Shown here piece after piece: positions 43,885 to 53,310 of a stretch of DNA of 64,000 nt (position 1 is the stretch's first letter; every line of letters starts with the position of its first letter). A program made the translations under genes and the position numbers. The stretch spans positions 2,322,001-2,386,000 of the forward strand of contig NZ_CP017480.1 in assembly GCF_001887595.1 (NCBI RefSeq), read 5' to 3'. Source of the stretch: Luteibacter rhizovicinus DSM 16549. Lineage in GTDB: Bacteria; Pseudomonadota; Gammaproteobacteria; Xanthomonadales; Rhodanobacteraceae. Under the pieces are notes generated by a model that saw only the letters and a list, made by a program, of their open reading frames with translations, had not been told where the DNA came from and did no database searches.

Positions 43885-44034
43885 ATGCGCATCAGGCGCG
43901 CCGGCGGTCGCACGCTTGCGCAGGATCCGCGGGAGGCCGTTGCGCCAGGGATGCCGCAGCACGCGATCCTTCGCGGTGCGGCGGACGAAGTGGCAATCCT
44001 CGCCGACATTCCCGCTCGCGTGTCGGCGGCGTAA
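43885..44034 (+). pseudogene. C-terminal remnant of a CheB-type methylesterase
   Basis: The frame reads AGGRTLAQDPREAVAPGMPQ, then AILRGAADEVAILADIPARV and stops at 44034. This is the closing helix-loop of CheB catalytic domains (normally GG-x-x-x-AQDP...PGMP..A...GAVD.VLPL..I). The preceding 250-300 residues are absent and no start exists, so it is a gene stump left by deletion. Confidence 0.65.
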
Positions 44035-44076
44035 GTAGATCACCTGGCCGACACGTCTGATGCCAGAAAAGCGCCG

Positions 44077-44361
44077 CTATTCCCGGGCGTGGAAAGCAAC
44101 GACATCGAGAGCATCGGCGATCAAAAGCATTCCTGCTCCGTAGCCCGAGCACATTGGGGTTCCGGGCCGGCCGAGCGTTTGCGTCAACCTTGCGGCGGCT
44201 TGCGCAAGGTCGTTAAGCCCGTTTTTCTTGGCGGTAGCCTGGAGCTGCCTGATCCGAAAGCAAGCCTCTTCGATGTCGCCAGCTAGCACGGCTTCGCTCA
44301 TGGCCGCAGCCTCATCAAGGACAGCGGCAAGGTTCTTCAGTTCGTGCTCGCGAATGTTCAC
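44077..44361 (-). CDS. small helical protein of unknown function
   Basis: This 94-residue, GTG-started product consists of amphipathic helices (ELKNLAAVLDEAAAMSEAVLAGD, ACFRIRQLQATAKKNGLNDLAQAAARLTQTL). The up-down pattern recalls HPt-like four-helix bundles, but no phosphorylatable His is visible at the expected place. There is no clear ribosome site. Possible accessory to nearby signalling genes. Confidence 0.5.
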   Translation of the reverse strand: MNIREHELKNLAAVLDEAAAMSEAVLAGDIEEACFRIRQLQATAKKNGLNDLAQAAARLTQTLGRPGTPMCSGYGAGMLLIADALDVVAFHARE

Positions 44362-44546
44362 GTGGCGATTGTAGGTAGCCGAAGTGATCCGGCCGTCCCA
44401 TAGGCTGGGCTCATGCCGTCACGTTCCTGAATGCAGGATCTTGCGGTCGCGGAAGAAAAGGTGAGCAATAAGGCATCAGGCCTTGCCATGAGGGTCACCA
44501 GCTACGTGATTTGCTCGTGCTCTTGCCCCTGCAAACGAGCAAACCC

Positions 44547-46832
44547 ATGGCGAAGAAGGCGGATGCCGTCCAGCACGAAGCGCCGGCGGGAGGTTGGGGC
44601 TCCGTTGCAGGAATGGCAAAGGTTCTCTTTCGAGAGAAGCCCACGCCCGCCGCCCTCGGAACGCTCCTGGATCAGAACAAGGCCGGCGGCTTCATGTGCA
44701 CCTCGTGTGCGTGGGGCAAGCCGAAGCATCCGCACGCTTTCGAATTCTGCGAGAACGGTGCCAAGTCCACACTCTGGGAACTGACCTCCGACCGGTGCAC
44801 GCCCGATTTCTTTGCGGCGCACACCGTGACCGATTTGCTGAACTGGCCCGACTACGACCTGGAGATGCAAGGACGCCTGACCGAGCCGTTGCGTTACGAC
44901 GGGGCGACCGACCGCTACGTCCGTTGCAGCTGGGACGAGGCATTCGTCGGCATCGGCGCCTCGCTGCGCTGCCTCGAGCCGGACTCGGTTGTCTTTTATG
45001 CCTCGGGCAAGTCGGCACTGGAGCAATCGTATCTGTACGGGCTGACTGCACGTTTTTACGGGACGAACAATCTTCCCGACAGTTCGAACATGTGCCACGA
45101 AACGACGTCCGTGGCGTTGAAGAAAGTGATCGGCTCGCCCGTGGGCACCTGCGTGCTTGAAGACTTCGAGACGTGCGATGCCATTTTCTACTTCGGACAA
45201 AACCCGGGTACCAATAGCCCCCGCTTCCTGCATCCGCTCCAGGAGGCGGTGAAGCGTGGTTGCAAGATCGTCACCTTCAATCCCGTTCGCGAGCAGGGCC
45301 TCGTACGCTTCATCAACCCGCAGAATCCGCTGCAGATGCTTTCTGGTCAGGCGACCGAGCTGTCACACCTGTACCTGCAGGTGCGTCCCGGCGGAGACAT
45401 CGCGGCGATCATGGGCGTGTGCAAGCACATCTTTGCACTGGACGCCGCGCGTTCCCTGACCACGCAGGCAAGCATCATCGATCGTGCTTTCCTCGCAGAA
45501 CACACGAGCGAGTACGCCGCCTTCGAACGGACGGTGGAAACGACATCGTGGACCGATATCGAGCGCGAAGCGGGCTTGACGAGGGCGCAGCTCGAAGCCG
45601 CGGCCGCGGTGTATGCCGAGGCGAAGAATGTGATCGCCGTCTACGGGATGGGCCTGACCCAGCACGTTCATGGGTCGCAATCGGTCGGCATGCTGGTCAA
45701 CCTGCTGCTTCTGGGCGGGCACATCGGCCGGCCGGGCGCCGGGGTGTGCCCCGTGCGTGGGCATTCCAATGTGCAGGGCCAGCGGACGGTCGGCATCTCG
45801 GAGAAGCCCGAACTCGTGCCTCTCGATCTGCTGGCCGGTCAGTTTGACTTCGAGCCACCTCGGGAGAAGGGAATGGGCACGGTGGAAGCCTGCGAGGGCC
45901 TTCTCGCGGGCACGGTGAAGGGCTTCATCAGCCTCGGCGGTAATTTCGTTCGGGCCATTCCCGACCACGAGCGCATGGAGGCTGCATGGGCGCGCCAGGA
46001 GTTGACCGTATACATCGCGACGAAGCTCAACCGTAGTCATCTCGTGCATGGCCGCGCCTCTTATCTGTTGCCCTGTCTCGCGCGTTCCGAAGATGACGTG
46101 CAGGCCGATGGCAGTCAGTCCGTCTCGATGGAGGACAGCTTCAGCCACATTCATGGCTCCATCGGGAAGCGGTCGCCGGCCAGCACGTCACTTCGTTCCG
46201 AGGTCGCAATCGTCGCGGGCATCGCTAAGGCGACGTTTCCACCTCATCCGAAATGGCAGTGGGATGCGTGGACGGCCGATTACGGGAGAATCCGCGATCT
46301 CATCGAGACGACGTATCCCGACCAGTTCAAGGATTACAACCGGCGGATGTTCGATGCCGGCGGCTTCTACCGCGGCAATCCCGCGCGCAAGCGCGACTGG
46401 AAAACCGAAACCGGAAAGGCTCGCTTCACCGACCCGACGGTCCTCTCAGCCGTCGGCGTCGGCGACGCGCCGGGGCGCTATCACCTGATTACGATGCGTT
46501 CGAACGACCAGTTCAACACGACGATTTACGGCCACAGCGATCGACTCCGCGGTCTGGAAGGATCGCGCATGCTGCTTCTCATGAACCCGGACGACATGAT
46601 CCGCGACGGGCTGAAACAGGGCGAAGTCGTTGCCCTGATGGGTGATGCCGGCGATGGCGCCACGCGCGCCGTCGAAGGTCTGGCGGTTACGCCTTTCAAT
46701 CTGCCCTCGGGCTGCGTCGGTGGCTATTACCCCGAAATGAACCCGTTGGTCCCCCTCTGGTACCACGACGTTGAGTCGAAGACGCCTGCCGCGAAGGGCG
46801 TACCTGTACGCATACAAAAGATCGCTCGATGA
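44547..46832 (+). CDS. YdeP/FdhF-like molybdopterin oxidoreductase
   Basis: The 761-residue protein belongs to the DMSO-reductase superfamily, YdeP branch: GGFMCTSCAWGKPKHPHAFEFCENGAK near the start, SSNMCHETTSVALKKVIGSP, FGQNPGTNSPR, NLLLLGGHIGRPGAGVCPVRGHSNVQGQRT and the C-terminal cap RSNDQFNTTIYGHSDR. It should bind bis-MGD cofactor in the cytosol. The reaction is unknown; E. coli YdeP is linked to acid resistance. ATG 44547 is preferred over an upstream TTG. A Tat-exported oxidoreductase follows after 22 bp. Confidence 0.9.
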   Translation: MAKKADAVQHEAPAGGWGSVAGMAKVLFREKPTPAALGTLLDQNKAGGFMCTSCAWGKPKHPHAFEFCENGAKSTLWELTSDRCTPDFFAAHTVTDLLNWPDYDLEMQGRLTEPLRYDGATDRYVRCSWDEAFVGIGASLRCLEPDSVVFYASGKSALEQSYLYGLTARFYGTNNLPDSSNMCHETTSVALKKVIGSPVGTCVLEDFETCDAIFYFGQNPGTNSPRFLHPLQEAVKRGCKIVTFNPVREQGLVRFINPQNPLQMLSGQATELSHLYLQVRPGGDIAAIMGVCKHIFALDAARSLTTQASIIDRAFLAEHTSEYAAFERTVETTSWTDIEREAGLTRAQLEAAAAVYAEAKNVIAVYGMGLTQHVHGSQSVGMLVNLLLLGGHIGRPGAGVCPVRGHSNVQGQRTVGISEKPELVPLDLLAGQFDFEPPREKGMGTVEACEGLLAGTVKGFISLGGNFVRAIPDHERMEAAWARQELTVYIATKLNRSHLVHGRASYLLPCLARSEDDVQADGSQSVSMEDSFSHIHGSIGKRSPASTSLRSEVAIVAGIAKATFPPHPKWQWDAWTADYGRIRDLIETTYPDQFKDYNRRMFDAGGFYRGNPARKRDWKTETGKARFTDPTVLSAVGVGDAPGRYHLITMRSNDQFNTTIYGHSDRLRGLEGSRMLLLMNPDDMIRDGLKQGEVVALMGDAGDGATRAVEGLAVTPFNLPSGCVGGYYPEMNPLVPLWYHDVESKTPAAKGVPVRIQKIAR

Positions 46833-46854
46833 CCTCTGAACCGGGGAGAACAGC

Positions 46855-48105
46855 ATGCAAAATAAGAGCCCGCGTCGACACTTTCTACAGATGGCGGGCG
46901 GTGGTCTCGCTGCCTTGGCATCCGGTGCGACCATGGCGGCCTCGACCCCGGCCAGCGCCGGTGTAACGGTCAAGTTGCCGCCTATCCTTAACGCGACGGA
47001 AGCCCAAACGAAGGATCCGGTCATCAGCCCTCCCGGCAAACGCGTGGGTTTTGCGATCGTCGGCCTGGGTCACCTTGCACTGGAAGAGGTGCTGCCTGCC
47101 TTCGCCCAATCCCGCTTCGCCCGGCCGGTAGCGTTGGTCAGCGGCGACGGTAACAAGGCGCAGAGCGTGGCTGCGCAGTACGGGATCGCTCCGAAGGCGT
47201 TGTACAGCTACGACGATTTCGACCGCATCGCCCATAACAAGCAGGTGGAAGTGATCTACATCATTCTGCCGAACAGCATGCATGCCGAGTTCACCGAACG
47301 TGCGGCGAAAGCGGGAAAGCATGTGCTCTGCGAAAAGCCCATGGCCACGTCCGTGGCGGAGTGCGAGCGAATGATTGCCGCCTGCCGTACGGCAAAGGTG
47401 CGGCTCATGATCGCTTATCGCAGCCAGTACGAACCGATCGATCGCGCCATCGCGAAGATGGCACAGAGCGGTCAGCTGGGCGCGCTACGCGAGTTCATCG
47501 CCGGCAATTCGCAACGCCAGGGTGACGTCAACCAGTGGCGGCATCGTAAGGCGTTAGCCGGCGGTGGAGCGCTACCGGACATTGGGCTCTATTGCCTGAA
47601 CGCAGCGCGCTTCCTGTCGGGCGAAGAGCCCACTGAGGTGATGGCGCGTGTCTGGTCACCCCCTGGCGACGCGCGATTCACCGAGGTAGAAGCGGCCGTC
47701 CGCTTTACCATGACGTTCCCCAGCGGCTTCGCCGCGACCGCGGTGAGCAGCTACGACAGCCACGAATCACGCTTCTTCCGCTTGCAGGGCACCGATGCCT
47801 GGGCGGGAATGAATCCCGCCTTCGCCTATGAGGGACTGAAAATGCAGTCGGCGCGCCTCATGGACGGACACGACACGCTGATCGAACCCCACTTTCCCGC
47901 GGCCAACCAGTTCGCCCGTGAGTTGGACCACATGGCCCGTTGCGTGCGCGAAAACCGAATCCCGCACACGCCGGGTGAGGAGGGTCTGCAAGATCACAGG
48001 ATCATGGAAGCCATCTACCAGTCGGCGCGCGAGGGTCGGGTGGTTACGATTGCCCCGCCGCCGGGGCCCACTCGCGGTCCCGCCCCCGACGATGGTGAGG
48101 TCTAG
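46855..48105 (+). CDS. Tat-exported Gfo/Idh/MocA-family oxidoreductase
   Basis: The 416-residue protein has a twin-arginine signal (SPRRHFLQMAGGGLAALASG) and a glucose-fructose-oxidoreductase-like core: Rossmann motif FAIVGLGHLALEEVLPAF, then VLCEKPMATS (catalytic EKP) and the C-terminal alpha/beta domain. Like GFOR it probably carries NADP(H) tightly bound into the periplasm after folding. GGGGAG lies upstream of the ATG. It is likely co-transcribed with the molybdoenzyme. Confidence 0.92.
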   Translation: MQNKSPRRHFLQMAGGGLAALASGATMAASTPASAGVTVKLPPILNATEAQTKDPVISPPGKRVGFAIVGLGHLALEEVLPAFAQSRFARPVALVSGDGNKAQSVAAQYGIAPKALYSYDDFDRIAHNKQVEVIYIILPNSMHAEFTERAAKAGKHVLCEKPMATSVAECERMIAACRTAKVRLMIAYRSQYEPIDRAIAKMAQSGQLGALREFIAGNSQRQGDVNQWRHRKALAGGGALPDIGLYCLNAARFLSGEEPTEVMARVWSPPGDARFTEVEAAVRFTMTFPSGFAATAVSSYDSHESRFFRLQGTDAWAGMNPAFAYEGLKMQSARLMDGHDTLIEPHFPAANQFARELDHMARCVRENRIPHTPGEEGLQDHRIMEAIYQSAREGRVVTIAPPPGPTRGPAPDDGEV

Positions 48106-48266
48106 CGCTGGCGCCCGCCGCCATTCTTGAAGAGGGCGTGTCGAGAACGCTCCCTCTGGTGAGCGTGTGGCTCCGCCCTGACGAGGCGGAGCTCTTGCCG
48201 CTATCCACTGCTTTTGTTCAAGATGCAGGTGTTGCCGTCATTCGCCGGCAAGACGAAGGATCGCCT

Positions 48267-49604
48267 GTGTCCAAGAAGTTACGAGCTGCCGGAGCCGCGC
48301 TGCTGCTGACCGCGCCGCTGATGGCCCATGCCGCCAGCTTCGACTGCGCCAAGGCGGGTACGCCCAGTGAGAAGGCGGTCTGCGCCGCGCCGACGATCTC
48401 GGCGCTCGATGGCAAACTCGGGGATGCCTTCCGCGCGGCACTCAAGAATCACCCGGACAAGGCCGACGCGCTCAAGCTCGACCAGCGCCATTGGCTCGCC
48501 ACCCGCGACGACACGGCATGGACTTACCTCAGCGGTGGCCTCGGCAAGGAGCTGGTCAACGTCATGGCCGGCCAGTATCGACAACGCATCGAGTTCCTCA
48601 CCGGGCTGGATAAGGGCAAGCCAGGGGCACCGCTCGCGATGGTTGCCGACGGCCTGACCAAACTTCCCTCCGGCTCGCACGACGTACTCAACGACCTGAA
48701 GGCGCAGGGTGTGCCGATCGTTCTCGCCACGGACGTGGAGATGAAGAACGTCGCCGCGTTGCCCTACCAGCCAGACGAGGCGCTGAAAAAGGCCATCGCC
48801 GGGCTCGACGACAGCCTGACCAACCGCGTACTCGCCGGTTCGCCTTTCAGCTCGGCGTACTCGATGGGCGGCACGGCGCACTGCCTTTCCGAGGCGCCCT
48901 ATCGCATCGATGGCAAGAAAGCCGTCGCCATCGACGGGCCGCCGGTATGGGGCGACGATTGCATGACGAATCACCTCGTCGCGAAACTGGGTGATGACTA
49001 CGCGGCGCTGAACGTCGATACGGGCAGCCCCGATCAGCAATCGATCGAGGCCAGTCGCTGGGTGGCCAGGGGCTTTGGACCGGCCGTCGAGCTGGTCCTG
49101 CGTTTCGATCACGCACTGAAGCTCGATGGTGCCGTATGCGCGCCGAAGCAGTCTCCCTGCGACGAGTTCGGCACCACAGCGATGACGTATGTCGCCAAGT
49201 ACGATCGCAACCCTCAGGGCGGTAGCCTGGACCGGGCGCTGAAGGGCGACGAGAAAGCTTCGTATGAGGCCGCCGTGGCGCGGGCGAAAGCACCGGGCGG
49301 CATCGCTTCAAAGGGTGACGCACCGACCCTTCCGGATTTCGGTAGCGACGACCTCGCCGTCGGCTCCATGACGGGCTACGACAGTGAAGCCACCCTGTTC
49401 CCGCTCACCTTCCGCGGCGAGACCCTGGTCGGCTACATCGGGCATGGTCACGTGGGCTGGCGCGCGAACGACGACTGGATGGTCTCGGCGTGGCGCCTGA
49501 AGAACGGCAAGCTCGAGCCGGTCGCCTCGGCGTACGTGAATGTGGTGCGCGGCAGCCTGCTGTTGTCGGCACCTGTCACACCGCCACCGCCCGAGTCGCA
49601 CTGA
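48267..49604 (+). CDS. exported protein with N-terminal LprI/DUF1311-like domain
   Basis: The 445-residue product starts at GTG 48267 with AAGGA ahead and a signal peptide (GAALLLTAPLMAHA). Residues 22-100 (FDCAKAGTPSEKAVCAAPTISALDGKLGDAF, QRHWLATRDD) form a DUF1311 domain. The remaining 340 residues are a unique beta-rich domain with four further Cys. It is the second DUF1311 protein in the window, but unlike the one at 19163 it has no toxin neighbour. Role unknown; lysozyme inhibition is possible. Confidence 0.78.
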   Translation: MSKKLRAAGAALLLTAPLMAHAASFDCAKAGTPSEKAVCAAPTISALDGKLGDAFRAALKNHPDKADALKLDQRHWLATRDDTAWTYLSGGLGKELVNVMAGQYRQRIEFLTGLDKGKPGAPLAMVADGLTKLPSGSHDVLNDLKAQGVPIVLATDVEMKNVAALPYQPDEALKKAIAGLDDSLTNRVLAGSPFSSAYSMGGTAHCLSEAPYRIDGKKAVAIDGPPVWGDDCMTNHLVAKLGDDYAALNVDTGSPDQQSIEASRWVARGFGPAVELVLRFDHALKLDGAVCAPKQSPCDEFGTTAMTYVAKYDRNPQGGSLDRALKGDEKASYEAAVARAKAPGGIASKGDAPTLPDFGSDDLAVGSMTGYDSEATLFPLTFRGETLVGYIGHGHVGWRANDDWMVSAWRLKNGKLEPVASAYVNVVRGSLLLSAPVTPPPPESH

Positions 49605-49617
49605 GCGAGGTGTAGCC

Positions 49618-50118
49618 ATGACGACCTTTTCGACGAGCATGTCCGCCAACGTCCGTTGGCTCGGACTGACGACGCTAGCGATTCTCGTCATTGCGTTGGG
49701 CATCCTGCTCGGTCGCGACGCGGGGCGCTCGGTCGGTCCTTATCTCGCCACCGTTCTGGTGCTCATCCTGCTCGTGACATATCTGGTTTCGACACGTGAG
49801 TATGCGATCGGCAACGGCGAGCTCGTCGTGCGGAAGGTGATCGGCAGTAAATCGTTCGAGCTGCGTGGCGCTTCGATCGGGCGCGATGCGCTGGCATTCC
49901 AGGGCATGACCCGCGTGTTTGGCAACGGAGGCTTCTTCGCGTTCGACGGTTTGTTCTATTCGCGTCGGATCGGTTTGGTACGCAGCTATGCGCGCAACCG
50001 TGAGCATGGCGTGCTGGTTTATCTGGCCGGCGGCAGCAAGCTGTTGCTCTCGCCGGATGATCCCGACGCCTTCGTCACTGCGGCGCTGGCGCAGGGCGCT
50101 GTGCTAGCCGCCCCCTGA
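49618..50118 (+). CDS. membrane protein with bacterial PH-like domain
   Basis: The 166-residue protein has two N-terminal membrane helices (LGLTTLAILVIALGILLG and GPYLATVLVLILLVTYLV) and then a beta-sheet domain (STREYAIGNGELVVRKVIGSKSFELRG) ending in a helix (SPDDPDAFVTAAL), as in bacterial PH-like membrane proteins. It lies 13 bp after the DUF1311 gene and may be co-transcribed. A REP pair lies beyond its stop. Confidence 0.75.
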   Translation: MTTFSTSMSANVRWLGLTTLAILVIALGILLGRDAGRSVGPYLATVLVLILLVTYLVSTREYAIGNGELVVRKVIGSKSFELRGASIGRDALAFQGMTRVFGNGGFFAFDGLFYSRRIGLVRSYARNREHGVLVYLAGGSKLLLSPDDPDAFVTAALAQGAVLAAP

Positions 50119-50130
50119 CGCCGCTTCTTT

Positions 50131-50211
50131 GTAGGAGCCGATTCATCGGCGATAGGGTGCTTGCGCCACCCTGGCCCGCTGCCGCGGGTTCGCCGATGAA
50201 TCGGCTCCTAC
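50131..50211. repeat. REP-like inverted pair
   Basis: GTAGGAGCCGATTCATCGGC (50131-50150) and its reverse complement CGCCGATGAATCGGCTCCTAC (50191-50211) face each other across about 40 bp. They lie between the convergent PH-like and cycA genes and could act as a shared terminator. Confidence 0.85.
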
Positions 50212-50230
50212 CGAAAGCGCGATCCCGCGG

Positions 50231-51607
50231 TTACGCCCGCTTGCGACGCAACGCGTAGCCGATCCCAAGGATCGCAAACCACACCGGGCTCGCGATCAAC
50301 GCCTTGCGCGTATCGTCTTCCAAGGCCAGCAGCACCAGCACGAAGGCGAAGAACACAAGGCACACCCAGCACATGAACACGCCGCCGGGCATCTTGTACT
50401 TCGACGCCGCGTGCAGTTCCGGACGCTTGCGGCGGTAGGCGATGTAAGCGGCCAGGATCAGCGACCACACGAACATGAAGAGGATCGCGGCCAGCGTCGT
50501 CACCAGGGTGAAGGCGGTGACCAGATCGGGAATGACGTAGACCAGGGTCGCGCCGCCGAGCAGGCAGATGCACGAGAACAGCAGGCCACGCGACGGCACG
50601 GCCGCCTTCGACAGGCGCTTGAAGGCGGATGGCGCGTGGTCTTCCTCGGCCAGGCCATAGAGCATGCGGCTGGTGGAAAAAATGCCGCTGTTGGCGGACG
50701 AGGTGGCCGAGGTGAGCACCACGAAGTTGATCAGGCTCGCCGCTGCCGGGATGCCGGCAAGCACGAACAGTTCCACGAACGGGCTCTTGCCCGGCAGTAC
50801 TTCGCGCCACGGTGTCACCGACATGATGACGACCAGGGCCAGCACATAGAACAGGATGATCCGCACGGGGATCGAGTTGATCGCCTTGGGCAGGTTGCGC
50901 TCCGGATCGGCCGTTTCGGCGGCGGTGGTGCCGACCAGCTCGATGCCGACGAAGGCGAACACGGCGATCTGGAAGCCGGCGAAGAAGCCGCCCACCCCCT
51001 TGGGGAACATGCCGCCGTCGCTCCACAGGTTGCTGAGCGAGGCCACGTGGCCGTTCGGCGAGTGGAAGCTCCAGGCCACCATGCCGAAACCGCAGACGAT
51101 GAGCGCGCAGATGGCGATGATCTTGATCAGTGCGAACCAGAACTCCAGCTCGCCGAAGAGCTTGACCGTGGTGAGGTTGAGCACCAGGAGCAGGAGCACG
51201 CAGAGCAGGGCGGGTACCCATGGCGCGAGGCCGGGGAACCAGAACTGGGCGTACGAGGAGATGGCGATCACGTCCGCGATGGCCGTGATGATCCAGCAGA
51301 ACCAGTAGGTCCAGCCGCAGAAGAACCCTGCCCAGGGACCGAGCAGGTCGGTCGAGAAGTCGATGAACGACTTGTAGTCGAGGTTGGACAGCAACAGCTC
51401 GCCCATGGCGCGCATGACGTAGAACAGCATCACGCCGATGATCAGGTAGACGAACAGGATGGACGGCCCGGCGAGGCTGATCGTCTTGCCGGAGCCCATG
51501 AACAGGCCGGTGCCGATCGCTCCACCAATGGCGATCAGCTGCAGATGCCGGTTCGACAGGCTACGCCTGAGGTGCTGTTCGGGTGGCGATTCCTGCGGGT
51601 GCGACAT
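50231..51607 (-). CDS. cycA: D-serine/D-alanine/glycine:proton symporter CycA
   Basis: This 458-residue APC-family permease has twelve predicted helices and reads close to E. coli CycA along its length: NRHLQLIAIGGAIGTGLFMGSG, MRAMGELLLSNLDYKSF, LLGPWAGFFCGWTYWFCW, FVGIELVGTTAAET and LTSATSSANSGIFSTSRML. It imports D-Ala, D-Ser and Gly with protons. MSHPQESPPEQHLRRSLSNR (51607) is the natural start; a longer frame has no support. REP elements flank it on both sides. Confidence 0.93.
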   Translation of the reverse strand: MSHPQESPPEQHLRRSLSNRHLQLIAIGGAIGTGLFMGSGKTISLAGPSILFVYLIIGVMLFYVMRAMGELLLSNLDYKSFIDFSTDLLGPWAGFFCGWTYWFCWIITAIADVIAISSYAQFWFPGLAPWVPALLCVLLLLVLNLTTVKLFGELEFWFALIKIIAICALIVCGFGMVAWSFHSPNGHVASLSNLWSDGGMFPKGVGGFFAGFQIAVFAFVGIELVGTTAAETADPERNLPKAINSIPVRIILFYVLALVVIMSVTPWREVLPGKSPFVELFVLAGIPAAASLINFVVLTSATSSANSGIFSTSRMLYGLAEEDHAPSAFKRLSKAAVPSRGLLFSCICLLGGATLVYVIPDLVTAFTLVTTLAAILFMFVWSLILAAYIAYRRKRPELHAASKYKMPGGVFMCWVCLVFFAFVLVLLALEDDTRKALIASPVWFAILGIGYALRRKRA

Positions 51608-51691
51608 CGGCGGTAACTCGATCGGGACGGAAGCACGCAACATACGGGGGAGACCGCGATCCGGCAAGGCGACCCAGGAACGGCTGCTTCT

Positions 51692-51769
51692 GCAGGAGCC
51701 GATTTATCGGCGATTTGGGGCTGCCTCATCGCCGCTTCGTTGGCTTTTCGCCGATGAATCGGCTCCTAC
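51692..51769. repeat. REP-like inverted pair overlapping the end of a gene
   Basis: A variant copy GCAGGAGCCGATTTATCGGC (51692-51711) and an inverted copy CGCCGATGAATCGGCTCCTAC (51749-51769). The second lies wholly inside the 3' end of the minus-strand M61-like gene and the first overlaps its stop region. Confidence 0.82.
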
Positions 51770-53155
51770 GCATAGCGTTGGCGGCTTGGCGAAGGCGTGT
51801 TGCTCCTGCCAGCCATAGTCGTAAGCAACGGTGCCGATGCTGTAGCACGGGCCGAGCGTATCGGTGGGAAGCTGCAGTAGCTCGCCGTCCACGATGTAGC
51901 GCTGGTAGAGCGGCGTGATGTCGCCGCCGCCCTCGGCGGCCACGGCGGCGATCAGGGCTGGACCGGGGTCCGGGGTTTGGATGTCCATCCGGTTGAGCGC
52001 ATCCGCCAGTTGCTTCCGGCCCTGGGTGGCCTCCCGCAGATGCGCGTCGATCAGCCACGCGAAGAGCTCGCCCCGGGCCCCCGGTAACTGCCGCGCCTCG
52101 TAGACGCGCGGAGCCACTTCAACGAGACCGGCATTCGAGGTTCGCCGGAAGGGCGAGCCGCCGTACTTGCCAAGGATGTCGTTCACGTGCCGGGCGAAAT
52201 CGACGCGATCGAGCTTGCCTTCGGTGCGGAGGGCGCTGGCGACGCGGTACCCCGCGAAGCCCCGGCTGAACCATGCGTTGGCCGTGCCGCCTTGGGCAGT
52301 CCCGGTGGACGCGAATTGCCTGATCACTTCGAACGGCCAGGGCGGAGACGGCGCGCCGGGTGTTATCAGCAGCGTTGCCGATGTGCCGGTCGCCGTGGAG
52401 CCGTAGCCTGTTCCCTCGTCGAAGTTGAGCACGTTGACGGTAAGGAGGCTCGGCAAGTTCGCGTTGCGGTCGACGAGAACCAGTGTCGAGGCGATGAGGT
52501 CAGCGATCTTCTCGACATCCCAGGGCCGGCCACCCAGCGCACCCACGTGCAGCGTGGTCGCCTTGCCGATGCGGCGGGTTGTCAGGGTGAGATGGCGGGC
52601 GACCAGGTACGACGTGAGCCAGATGTCGTCGACCGTCTGAATGGGGCTACCTGAGGCGCCGACGGTGTGCCAGCCCTCGGGCAGCGTTACCGTCGACGAG
52701 GCTGGTCGTGTCGTGGGGCCTTTCGGGCGTGCTAGCAAGGCGCCACCGAAGGCGAACATTGCGCCGGGTCCTCCGAGCACCTGGGGATGAAAGACGTCCC
52801 ACTTGCCCCAGTCGAGTGGTTGTGGCCTGGCAGTGCGCCACGCGACGACCACCTCGGCATGCGGCGAGGTGGTCACACGCCAGCGGTCCGGCATGGACGT
52901 GTCGAGGGTGCCGCTTTCGACGTGGACGTCGACAGGAGGCTGATCGGGCGGGGTGAAATCGACGATGCCGTCGTCGCCACTGCGCAGCGTGGCTCGCACG
53001 GTGATGGCGTCGAGGTCCCCCTGCTTCAGGTCCAGTCCGATGTCGTAGTGGATCGGTGGTGGTTCGGTCGCATGGACGAGTGGCGTGATGCCGCTCGCCG
53101 TGAGAACGCTCGCCGCCACGATGAAAAACCTGACCCTTCTCGATATGCCTGCCAT
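51704..53155 (-). CDS. exported M61-like protein lacking the HExxH motif
   Basis: The 483-residue product has a signal peptide (RFFIVAASVLTASGITPLVHA). The layout resembles M61 peptidases: an N-terminal beta domain with TLPEGWHTVG, then a helical domain. Where HExxHxWNGK is expected it has FEVIRQFASTGTAQGG and WFSRGFAGYRVA, with no zinc ligands, so it is probably a pseudoenzyme. The last 20 codons (VGADSSAKSQ...) are supplied by a REP element, hence the native C-terminus was altered. AAGGAG precedes ATG 53155. Confidence 0.72.
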   Translation of the reverse strand: MAGISRRVRFFIVAASVLTASGITPLVHATEPPPIHYDIGLDLKQGDLDAITVRATLRSGDDGIVDFTPPDQPPVDVHVESGTLDTSMPDRWRVTTSPHAEVVVAWRTARPQPLDWGKWDVFHPQVLGGPGAMFAFGGALLARPKGPTTRPASSTVTLPEGWHTVGASGSPIQTVDDIWLTSYLVARHLTLTTRRIGKATTLHVGALGGRPWDVEKIADLIASTLVLVDRNANLPSLLTVNVLNFDEGTGYGSTATGTSATLLITPGAPSPPWPFEVIRQFASTGTAQGGTANAWFSRGFAGYRVASALRTEGKLDRVDFARHVNDILGKYGGSPFRRTSNAGLVEVAPRVYEARQLPGARGELFAWLIDAHLREATQGRKQLADALNRMDIQTPDPGPALIAAVAAEGGGDITPLYQRYIVDGELLQLPTDTLGPCYSIGTVAYDYGWQEQHAFAKPPTLCVGADSSAKSQRSGDEAAPNRR

Positions 53156-53289
53156 CGCCGCTCCTTGTGATCGGAAGCGTCTCTGCAAACGGCGGGCCAA
53201 AGGGCATGCACCGGAGAAACGGGGATGGCTGCCCTCAGGGCGTGTCCGCGGACGGTCGACGCGGACACGCGGACGCCTGCGGTGCGCAT

Positions 53290-53310
53290 CGCCGATGAAT
53301 CGGCTCCTAC
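53290..53310 (-). repeat. single REP-like element
   Basis: CGCCGATGAATCGGCTCCTAC just past the stop of the aldo/keto reductase gene. Confidence 0.8.

Noticed and set aside
50411..51616. Plus-strand frame opposite cycA
   Set aside because: Gln/Glu/Arg/Asp-rich antisense translation of membrane helices.
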